11,487 nt of DNA from Acidobacteriota bacterium (lineage in GTDB: Bacteria > Acidobacteriota > Terriglobia > Acidiferrales > UBA7541). Both the position numbers and the translations under genes were made by a program. The stretch spans positions 1 through 11,487 of the forward strand of contig QHYF01000060.1 in NCBI GenBank assembly GCA_003224075.1. Direction: 5' to 3'. Position 1 is the stretch's first letter; the number at the start of each line of letters is the position of its first letter. The notes beneath the pieces were generated by a model. That model had not been told where the DNA came from and did not search any database. It saw only the letters and a list, made by a program, of their open reading frames with translations. This document shows, piece after piece, positions 5,859 through 11,487 of the stretch.

Positions 5859-7262
5859 ATGGCAAAACTCACTTTTCTTGGCGCGGCAGGATGCGTTACG
5901 GGTTCCAAATATTTGGTAGAGGCAGCGGGCAAACGGCTGCTGGTGGATTGCGGCATCTTTCAGGGGTCGCAAGAGTTGCAGGACCGAAATTACAAGCCGC
6001 TACCGGTCGATCCGAAAACGATCGATTGCGCCATGCTCACGCACGCGCACTTGGATCATACCGGCTGGCTGCCAGTGCTGGCCAAGGATGGCTACCACGG
6101 GCCGATCTTTGCAAACCCAGCCACCATCGAGCTGACCACCATTTTGCTGAAGGATTCCGCGCATTTACAGGAAGAGGACACGTTACACGCACAGACGCAC
6201 AAATACAGCCGGCACGCTGAGCCGCGAGCTCTCTACACCACGGACGATGTCGATCCCGTTCTGAAACAGTTGAAGACCATGCCGCGGAGCGGTGGCTTCG
6301 ACATCAGCCCGGAGTTTCATGTGGCGTCGTACGACGCGGGGCACATTCTCGGCTCTTCCAGCCTGGAGCTGACCATCACCGAGGGCGGCAGGAAGACCGT
6401 CGTGGTATTTTCCGGAGACATCGGCCGGTACAGCCAGGTGATCTTGAAGGATCCGACGACCCCGCCGTCGAAAGCGGACGCGCTGATCTGCGAATCGACC
6501 TACGGTGACCGCGAACATCCGGATGGCAATCCGGCGGAGTTGCTTGCGCAAATCGTGAATCGCGTGGTGAAGCGCGGCGGGTCCATCGTGATTCCATCAT
6601 TTGCCATCGGTCGCACGCAGACATTCATGTATTACCTCCGGCAACTGGAGGATCAGCAGCGCATTCCGCGCGTGCCGGTCTATGTGGACAGCCCGATGGC
6701 GCTCAGCGCGACGGATTTATACCTGAAGCACAGAGAAGACCACGACCTCGAGTTCGCGCGGGAAGAAGGAAGCGATGGAAAAGGCGACCCTCTGAATGTG
6801 CATGAATTCCACCTGACGCGCTCAGTAGAGGAATCCAAGGCGATCAATGACGTGAAGACACCTTGCATCATCATTTCGGCAAGCGGGATGGTGAGCGGCG
6901 GCCGCGTGCTGCACCACCTTGCGCAACGCTTGTCTGATGCGCGCAACGCAGTCATTCTGGCGGGATTCCAGGCAGAGGGCACGCGAGGGAGAGCTCTGCA
7001 GGAAGGCGCCAAATCGCTGAAGCTTTTCGGGCAGGATGTGCCGGTCTGCGCCGAGATCGTGGAGATGGGACAATTCTCAGCGCATGCCGGAAAAAGCGAA
7101 CTAATGCGCTGGCTGACGGCTCTTCCAGCGCCGCCCAGGCAAACGTATTTGACGCACGGCGAACCGGCCGCGGCGCAAGCTCTCCAGGCGGCCATACAGC
7201 AAAAGTTTCAGTGGAAAGCGGCGGTGGCACGGTACCTGGATGCTGTGACGATTGGAAGCTAG
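5859..7262 (+). CDS. Beta-CASP metallo-beta-lactamase-fold RNase (CPSF/Ysh1-like)
   Basis: This 467-residue zinc-dependent ribonuclease is of the bacterial group resembling archaeal and eukaryotic CPSF-type nucleases, as opposed to RNase J. It probably cleaves RNA in the cytoplasm. Seen: MBL motif 1 LVDCG (Asp30), motif 2 THAHLDHTG (His62, His64, Asp66, His67), motif 3 AGHILGSS (His162) and motif 4 FSGDIGR (Asp187); then beta-CASP motif A CESTYGD (Glu212), motif B QFSAHAG (His409) and motif C LTHGE (His433). SASGMVSGGRVLHHL is the conserved RMMBL-proximal block. All metal ligands are present, and length and domain order are normal for the family, with no extra KH or RNA-binding domain. The ATG at 5859 is the only sensible start, since the fold begins at residue 3. 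It is divergent from tRNA-Ala and its stop codon touches an inverted repeat (7262-7322). Target RNAs are unknown. Confidence 0.94.
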   Translation: MAKLTFLGAAGCVTGSKYLVEAAGKRLLVDCGIFQGSQELQDRNYKPLPVDPKTIDCAMLTHAHLDHTGWLPVLAKDGYHGPIFANPATIELTTILLKDSAHLQEEDTLHAQTHKYSRHAEPRALYTTDDVDPVLKQLKTMPRSGGFDISPEFHVASYDAGHILGSSSLELTITEGGRKTVVVFSGDIGRYSQVILKDPTTPPSKADALICESTYGDREHPDGNPAELLAQIVNRVVKRGGSIVIPSFAIGRTQTFMYYLRQLEDQQRIPRVPVYVDSPMALSATDLYLKHREDHDLEFAREEGSDGKGDPLNVHEFHLTRSVEESKAINDVKTPCIIISASGMVSGGRVLHHLAQRLSDARNAVILAGFQAEGTRGRALQEGAKSLKLFGQDVPVCAEIVEMGQFSAHAGKSELMRWLTALPAPPRQTYLTHGEPAAAQALQAAIQQKFQWKAAVARYLDAVTIGS

Positions 7263-7322
7263 AGATCAGCCATGGCACAAAATATTTTCCTGTATTCAGG
7301 AAACTATTTGAGGGCTGATCTC
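7262..7322. repeat. Nested inverted repeat at the RNase stop codon
   Basis: A perfect 10-base outer stem (GAGATCAGCC 7262-7271 with GGCTGATCTC 7313-7322) encloses a perfect 7-base inner hairpin (TTTCCTG 7286-7292 and CAGGAAA 7297-7303, loop TATT). The outer stem begins on the last base of the TAG stop. No T-tract follows on the plus strand. It may terminate or stabilise the RNase mRNA, or may be half of the paired structure with 7347-7397. Confidence 0.7.
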
Positions 7323-7346
7323 GTCTATACAGGCAAGACCACTCGC

Positions 7347-7397
7347 GGGGTAGGAGACTAACCACCACAGGGCAACCGACCGTCAGTCTCCTACCCC
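7347..7397. repeat. 13-base perfect inverted repeat with 25-base loop
   Basis: GGGGTAGGAGACT (7347-7359) is perfectly complementary to AGTCTCCTACCCC (7385-7397) across a 25-base loop. It lies in the gap between convergent genes, 24 bases after the first structure. It is not followed by a T-tract in either direction. Function is unknown: possible roles are a REP-like mobile palindrome, a bidirectional mRNA 3' structure or a protein-binding site. Confidence 0.75.
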
Positions 7398-7461
7398 TAA
7401 AAGCTCTGAAGCGCTTGAAATCACACAATTTAAACGGGACTGGGAAGGGAAAAGTAATCCT

Positions 7462-7482
7462 CAGGGATCCGGCGAAACCCTG
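7462..7482 (-). terminator. Weak hairpin downstream of the 7508-7915 gene
   Basis: On the minus strand CAGGG (7478-7482) pairs with CCCTG (7462-7466) around an 11-base loop, about 25 bases after the gene's stop, with a TTTTCCCTT stretch a few bases further on. The stem is only 5 bases, so this is a weak candidate. Confidence 0.2.
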
Positions 7483-7507
7483 GCCCCGTATTGCCCCTGG
7501 AGTAACG

Positions 7508-7915
7508 CTACCCCACGGCTAGAGCTATACGCTTGGTGGATGTCTCGCGGGACATTGGCGGGACTTCCACGAGGTCCAAGCCGGCGACAAACATGGGCGT
7601 GGGCGCCACTCTGCCCCAGCGGTTTAACTCCCAGCGAGCGCGAATGAACTTGATCTCCGGCCGGAGCGACAGGTCCAAGACCAGCTTTGTCGTGCCACGA
7701 TAGAACTGCTGTGGGAGCTTCAGGAGTGGTTTTTTCGTCCAGGTTTCCCCATCGGCGGACCCCCAGATCGAAACATCGAGGGATTCCTGCTCGATCTGGT
7801 CGGAGACGGTAAGACGGCAGAGAAATGTGCGCGTGGCGCTTGCGGAGATGTCGAAAGCCGCACCGTCGCCATTGGCCTCGAGGCGCGAGTCAGCGGGAAT
7901 GAGATTCAAGTTCAT
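7508..7915 (-). CDS. Hypothetical protein, predicted beta-rich, 135 residues
   Basis: I do not recognise the family. The protein has no signal peptide, membrane segment or cysteine-rich motif. It has one cysteine (LCRLTV) and alternates short hydrophobic strands with polar turns (FLCRLTVSD, LDVSIWGSADGETW, KLVLDLSLRPEIKFIRARWELNRWG, MFVAGLDLVEV), which suggests a small beta-sandwich. WGSADGETW is an Asp/Gly turn of the type found in discoidin-like and carbohydrate-binding folds, but this is only a resemblance. ATG 7913-7915 is the first residue of the fold. It has no Shine-Dalgarno, but a -10-like TAGAAT lies upstream (7940-7945). Codons are GC-ending like those of its neighbours. It follows the aminotransferase on the same strand after 93 bases and probably has its own promoter. 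Confidence 0.75.
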   Translation of the reverse strand: MNLNLIPADSRLEANGDGAAFDISASATRTFLCRLTVSDQIEQESLDVSIWGSADGETWTKKPLLKLPQQFYRGTTKLVLDLSLRPEIKFIRARWELNRWGRVAPTPMFVAGLDLVEVPPMSRETSTKRIALAVG

Positions 7916-7939
7916 AGGTTGAAAGCTGATTGCGTCGGG

Positions 7940-7959
7940 ATTCTAACACAGAGTCTCTG
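7940..7959 (-). promoter_or_regulatory. -10 box with adjacent palindrome upstream of the 7508-7915 gene
   Basis: On the minus strand TAGAAT (7940-7945, 5/6 to consensus) lies 24 bases before ATG 7915. Immediately upstream, where a -35/-10 spacer would be, sits the perfect palindrome CAGAG-T-CTCTG (7949-7959). Two further copies of TCTCTG follow (7981-7986, 7994-7999). No clear -35 is present. A regulator-controlled promoter is possible. Confidence 0.3.
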
Positions 7960-8008
7960 CCCACGCGCACAGGCGCCCCATCTCTGTCATCCGTCTCTGG
8001 GAGAGCGA

Positions 8009-9229
8009 TTATGCATGGAGTTTAGCCAGGCGTTCTTCCGCAGCGGCGAGGGTTTCCTCTTTTTTGCAGAAAGTGAAGCGGACCTGCGAGGCGCCGTCGC
8101 TTGCATCGTTGTAGAAACTGGAGCCGGGCACGACCGCCACACCGACTTTCTCGACGAGGTATTTGGCGAAGGCGACATCGTCCGTTTCCGAGCCGGAGCG
8201 AGCGAGATGCGCGAGGTCGAACCGCGAAATACCCGTCATGATGTAGTACGCACCGCGCGGTTTGAAGACCGTGAAGCCGGCGCTCGTCAGGATTTTCAAC
8301 AGACGTTCGCGCTTGCCAGCGTAAGTGGCAGCGAGCTTGTCGTAGTAGCTCCGCGGGAAGTGCAGTGCGCTCGCGCCGGCTTGTTGCAACGGAGCAGCAG
8401 CGCCGACCGTCAGGAAATCATGGACCTTGCGAATCGGTTGCGTCGGTCCCGGGGGCGCCAGAACCCATCCCACGCGCCATCCGGTGACGCTGTAGGTTTT
8501 CGACAGGCCGTTGATGACGATGGTGCGGTCGCGCATGCCCTCGATGCACGCCATGGAAATGTGCTCCGCGCCGTCGTAGAGAATATGTTCGTAGATTTCG
8601 TCGGTGACGCAGTAGGCATTCCAGCGGACGCAGAGGTCACGGATAAATTCAAGTTCCGTGCGGGTGAAAACTTTGCCGGTGGGATTGTTGGGCGTGTTTA
8701 GAATGATTGCTTTTGTGTGTGGGCCAAACGCGGCCGTGAGCTCCTTTTCGTCAAAGGACCAATCGGGAGTACGCAGCTTGACGAATCGCGGGGTCGCGCC
8801 GCTCAGAATCGCATCCGGGCCGTAGTTCTCGTAAAACGGCTCGAAGACGACGATTTCGTCCCCAGGATTGATGATGGCCATCATGGCGGACATCATCGCC
8901 TCCGTGGAGCCGCAGCAGATGGTGATCTCGCGCTCGGGGTCGTACTTGACGCCCTGGGTGCGCTCGAATTTTTCGACCACGGCGTCGCGCAGCGGCTTCG
9001 CGCCCCAGGTGATGGCGTACTGATTGATGTCGTCGGCGATCGCTTTGCGCGCCGCTTCCTTAATTTCCTCAGGCGCGGCAAAATCCGGGAAGCCCTGCGA
9101 AAGATTGACCGCGCCATGCTTCATCGCAAGGCGGGTCATTTCGCGGATGACCGATTCGGTAAACTGCTCAGCCTTGGCCGAGAGCATGCGGCGTGAAATC
9201 TGAGCCATCGTGGAATCGGGAGCAGTCAT
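8009..9229 (-). CDS. Class I/II PLP-dependent aminotransferase (aspartate aminotransferase superfamily)
   Basis: This 406-residue cytoplasmic fold-type I aminotransferase transfers an amino group from an amino acid to a 2-oxo acid using pyridoxal phosphate. Seen: VNLSQGFPDFAAPEEIK at the N-terminal substrate arm; NQYAITWGAKPLRDAV; CCGSTEAMMSAMMAIINPGDE, the PLP phosphate-binding region; the conserved LNTPNNPTGKV block; VTDEIYEHILYDG with the PLP-contacting Asp and Tyr; NGLSKTYSVTGWRVGW with the Schiff-base lysine at Lys244; and the C-terminal QVRFTFCKKEETL containing the carboxylate-binding Arg. The SQGFPDF plus CCGSTEA pattern resembles the methionine/kynurenine/glutamine aminotransferase branch more than classical AspC, but the substrate cannot be fixed from sequence. 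ATG 9227-9229 is chosen over GTG 9304 because AGGAAGG lies 4 bases upstream. The gene follows the transglycosylase after 81 bases on the same strand, possibly as one transcript, although the functions are unrelated. Confidence 0.93.
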   Translation of the reverse strand: MTAPDSTMAQISRRMLSAKAEQFTESVIREMTRLAMKHGAVNLSQGFPDFAAPEEIKEAARKAIADDINQYAITWGAKPLRDAVVEKFERTQGVKYDPEREITICCGSTEAMMSAMMAIINPGDEIVVFEPFYENYGPDAILSGATPRFVKLRTPDWSFDEKELTAAFGPHTKAIILNTPNNPTGKVFTRTELEFIRDLCVRWNAYCVTDEIYEHILYDGAEHISMACIEGMRDRTIVINGLSKTYSVTGWRVGWVLAPPGPTQPIRKVHDFLTVGAAAPLQQAGASALHFPRSYYDKLAATYAGKRERLLKILTSAGFTVFKPRGAYYIMTGISRFDLAHLARSGSETDDVAFAKYLVEKVGVAVVPGSSFYNDASDGASQVRFTFCKKEETLAAAEERLAKLHA

Positions 9230-9233
9230 TGCA

Positions 9234-9240
9234 CCTTCCT
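9234..9240 (-). promoter_or_regulatory. Ribosome binding site deciding the aminotransferase start
   Basis: AGGAAGG on the minus strand lies 4 bases before ATG 9229. The upstream in-frame GTG at 9304 would add 25 residues that do not resemble the family, so this RBS fixes the start. Confidence 0.7.
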
Positions 9241-9310
9241 GGCCTATCGAAATCGCAACCGTAGGTGCTGCAGCCCTGCAAAGAAAACTTCCAGGTATGC
9301 GCACCCTCTG

Positions 9311-11487
9311 TCAGCGGGCGTGGCCGGTAGCGACCTGTGCAGCTGCGCTCGGCTGACCATAAATCATCCGGTACAGTTCGGCGTTGCGCAAGACGATCTG
9401 CACGTATTCGCGCGTTTCCGTGAACGGGATGGACTCGACAAGCTCGGGGATCTCTTCGTAGTTGCGCTCGGCTTTCCACGCGGCGATGCGGTCTTCGCCG
9501 GCGTTATACGCGGCGGCCGCGTATTCGGGCGCACCGGTCTCCCGCACAAGGTTCGCAATGTAGCGCATGCCTATTTCAATGTTGTATTCGGGCTCGAAGA
9601 GTTTGTTCTTGGCGAAACGGACTTTGAGCTGCCGGGAGAGCAGCTTTCCGGTTTTCGGAAGCACCTGCATCAGGCCGATGGCGTTTTTGTGCGAGACGGC
9701 ATCCGCCTGAAAGGTCGATTCCTGGCGAATGAGGCCGGCGGCAAACATGGGATCGAAATCATTTCTGGCCGCTTCCCGGCGCAGTACAGCTTCGTAGGGA
9801 AGTGGAAAGAGGGCCTTCCACGCAACAACCGGGACCTCGCTGAATTTGCGCGCATCGGCATTGGGAATGATGATCCTCGCATAAGCCATCCCAGCCCCAA
9901 AGTGGCCTTGCTCGAATGCTGCTTGCGCGGCTTCCAACAGGAAACGCGGCGAAGAGGTCGCGAAGTAAGCGTTCTTCAGCTCCTGCTCCGCGGAAGCATC
10001 AAAGGCAATCGTGCGCAGCGCCTGCGCGCGAGCCCAGCGATCAGCGGCGGCAACCGGAATCGACTCATCGAACGGACGAAGCGCGGGCGGCGGCGGAATT
10101 TTTTCCAGAAATTCTGCGGGATTTTCCTCGCCGGGACCAAGTTTCGCGAACCGCGAGGATGCCGCATTGCCGAAATACGTTTGGGGGAAACGCTCAACGG
10201 CTTTTTTATAGTAGGTGCGGGCATGCGCCGGGTTCCCGCCGCGCTCGGCATTGCGGCCAAGCCAGTAAAGCGCATCTACCGCGTTGGCGGAAACCGGATA
10301 CTTCACGAGAAACGTGGTCAGCCGGTCGCCAGCATCGGGCTGACGATTCAGATAGGCGACCCAGGCGATGCGCCATTCGCAGTTGTAGGCGTGCCTACCG
10401 TTGGGAAAGGTGTCCAGTACGCGCTGGTAAGCGATGACAGCTTTGTCGCGCTCAAGCTCCACCCAATGATAGTTCCCCGCCGCCATCAAGCCATCTTCAT
10501 TCCATTTGCTGACGGGATATTTCTGCGCCAGAGTGTTGAGCGCGGAGAACATCTCAGATTCTTTTTTCGCAGTGCGATAAGCCTGAGACAGCGCGTAAAG
10601 CCGCTCGGCGTCGACGTCCAGATCAGGTGTGTCGACCGATGCAATCAGCGACGGCGAACCTTTCAACTGGACGCGGCACTCAGCGACGCGCAGCAGCGCG
10701 CGCTGGCGCGTGGGATTCGCCTGATCCTTAAGCATGGTGAGGAGCTTTTCAAACTCGGCGCGCGCTTCCTTCCATTTGTGCGCATCATAAAAGGCCTGGG
10801 CGCGCTGCTCCTGCATTTCCACGCCGGGATACGGATATTCCTTTCCGAGGGCATGCATCAACTGCGATAAAGCGGAACCTGCGGGCTTGGCTTCATCGGT
10901 GAGCGGAAACTTGTAGAAGATTGTCTGGAAGTCCTTCGCAGCGCGAGCCAGTTGATGAGCTGCTTGATAAGCGCGAGCCCGCTCAAGAAGAAGCGTGGAC
11001 TTGGATGTGGTTCCAGAATAAGCATTGAGCGCATCAATGGCTTCCTGCGCGTGTCCAAGCTGGACCGCCGTGGGCGCGAAAGCTTCCAAGAGTTGCTCGC
11101 GCATCGTGGTATTGGGGTAGTCATGCTGGAGGGTCTGCAGATCTTTGAAGGCGTCGGCGTTGCGCCCCAAGGCGCGCTGGGCCTGCGCGGTCCAGTACAG
11201 AGCGTACTCGCGGAGAATCGTGTCATTCTGCGCCTTGAGCAGCCAACCGAGGGCTTGTGCCGAGCGGCTCTTTGAATAGTCTTCGTAACCAAGAGCGAGT
11301 GCGGCGCGAGCACCCCAGACGTTGGTCGTGTTCTTCGCGGCGAAGGCCGAAAGCCTCTCGTACGCGCCGGGCGCAGTGTTGTGCAGCGCGTGGGCCAGAT
11401 CGGATAGTTCTTTTTGCGCCGCTTCGTCTTCGGGCGTATCGGCGGCGACTTGCGGCGCGAACGTGTCCGGCTTGCAGCCGGTCTGGC
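9311..11487 (-). CDS. Soluble lytic murein transglycosylase (Slt70-like) with TPR-type helical N-terminus, 5' partial
   Basis: This periplasmic peptidoglycan lytic transglycosylase cleaves the MurNAc-GlcNAc bond with 1,6-anhydro product formation. The minus-strand frame stays open to the window end. Before the TTG at 11170, 105 more residues can be read (QTGCKPDTFAPQ... to ...TAQAQRALGR), so at least 724 residues are visible and only the extreme N-terminus is missing. The TGC at the edge may be the end of a lipoprotein signal, though the base before it (Gln at -3) is a poor lipobox. Residues up to about 520 are tandem helical TPR-like repeats, for example ALYWLGRNAERGGNPAHARTYYKKAVERFP, forming the Slt superhelical ring. 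The catalytic GH23-type domain follows: DFDPMFAAGLIRQESTFQADAVS with catalytic Glu (codon 9719-9721), then NAIGLMQVLPKTG, then YNIEIGMRYIANL, and EYAAAAYNAGEDRIAAW. Length and domain order are normal for the family. Confidence 0.93.
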   Translation of the reverse strand, partial: QTGCKPDTFAPQVAADTPEDEAAQKELSDLAHALHNTAPGAYERLSAFAAKNTTNVWGARAALALGYEDYSKSRSAQALGWLLKAQNDTILREYALYWTAQAQRALGRNADAFKDLQTLQHDYPNTTMREQLLEAFAPTAVQLGHAQEAIDALNAYSGTTSKSTLLLERARAYQAAHQLARAAKDFQTIFYKFPLTDEAKPAGSALSQLMHALGKEYPYPGVEMQEQRAQAFYDAHKWKEARAEFEKLLTMLKDQANPTRQRALLRVAECRVQLKGSPSLIASVDTPDLDVDAERLYALSQAYRTAKKESEMFSALNTLAQKYPVSKWNEDGLMAAGNYHWVELERDKAVIAYQRVLDTFPNGRHAYNCEWRIAWVAYLNRQPDAGDRLTTFLVKYPVSANAVDALYWLGRNAERGGNPAHARTYYKKAVERFPQTYFGNAASSRFAKLGPGEENPAEFLEKIPPPPALRPFDESIPVAAADRWARAQALRTIAFDASAEQELKNAYFATSSPRFLLEAAQAAFEQGHFGAGMAYARIIIPNADARKFSEVPVVAWKALFPLPYEAVLRREAARNDFDPMFAAGLIRQESTFQADAVSHKNAIGLMQVLPKTGKLLSRQLKVRFAKNKLFEPEYNIEIGMRYIANLVRETGAPEYAAAAYNAGEDRIAAWKAERNYEEIPELVESIPFTETREYVQIVLRNAELYRMIYGQPSAAAQVATGHAR

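Noticed and set aside
7262..7397. CRISPR-like or IS terminal repeats
   Set aside because: The two inverted repeats differ in sequence, there are no regularly spaced direct repeats, and no transposase lies between or beside them.
7919..8701. 260-residue open frame on the plus strand
   Set aside because: Antisense to the aminotransferase coding sequence; Arg/Glu/Ala/Asp-rich and without family features.
9320..10870. 516-residue open frame on the plus strand
   Set aside because: It is the antisense shadow of the Slt-type transglycosylase, whose catalytic and TPR motifs are unambiguous. The plus-strand translation has no recognisable domain.

Overview
The window is ordinary bacterial chromosome from a GC-rich, secretion-active heterotroph. 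The gene families present (GMC/gluconate-dehydrogenase oxidoreductase pair, Tat-exported ThuA protein, short PilZ protein, Slt-type transglycosylase, AcpA/PLC-like phosphoesterase) and the GC-ending codon bias fit an Acidobacteriota-like genome. That placement is an inference from gene content, not a measured classification. I see no phage, plasmid, insertion sequence or CRISPR array.

Layout. At 1-1143 (+) lies the C-terminal part of a secreted-type phosphoesterase whose N-terminus is outside the window. A short PilZ-domain gene follows (+, ends 1723) with an unusual 5' end: codon use turns coding-like only at 1385, where a good Shine-Dalgarno sequence precedes an ATC rather than an ATG. From 1891 to 5351 there is an oxidation/sugar cluster. 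An FAD-dependent GMC oxidoreductase (-) is divergent from a Tat-signal-bearing gluconate 2-dehydrogenase subunit 3-like protein (+), which is followed 8 bases later by a Tat-exported ThuA-like protein (+). The oxidoreductase has no signal peptide of its own and probably travels with the small subunit. No cytochrome c subunit is visible.

At 5400-5690 (-) is a poorly defined hypothetical gene that may be frameshifted. It lies downstream of tRNA-Ala(GGC) at 5718-5793 (-). The tRNA promoter overlaps, back to back, the promoter of a beta-CASP metallo-beta-lactamase-fold RNase (5859-7262, +), which looks leaderless. The 245-base convergent gap after this gene carries two strong inverted repeats (7262-7322 and 7347-7397) that no gene explains.

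From 7508 to the right end everything is on the minus strand: a lytic transglycosylase (truncated by the window end), a PLP aminotransferase with a clear RBS, and an unrecognised 135-residue protein with its own probable promoter and a palindrome next to it.

No single new defence or biosynthetic system is visible. The best leads are the PilZ start, the paired hairpins at 7262-7397, the overlapping tRNA/RNase promoters and the four-cysteine motif of the GMC enzyme.
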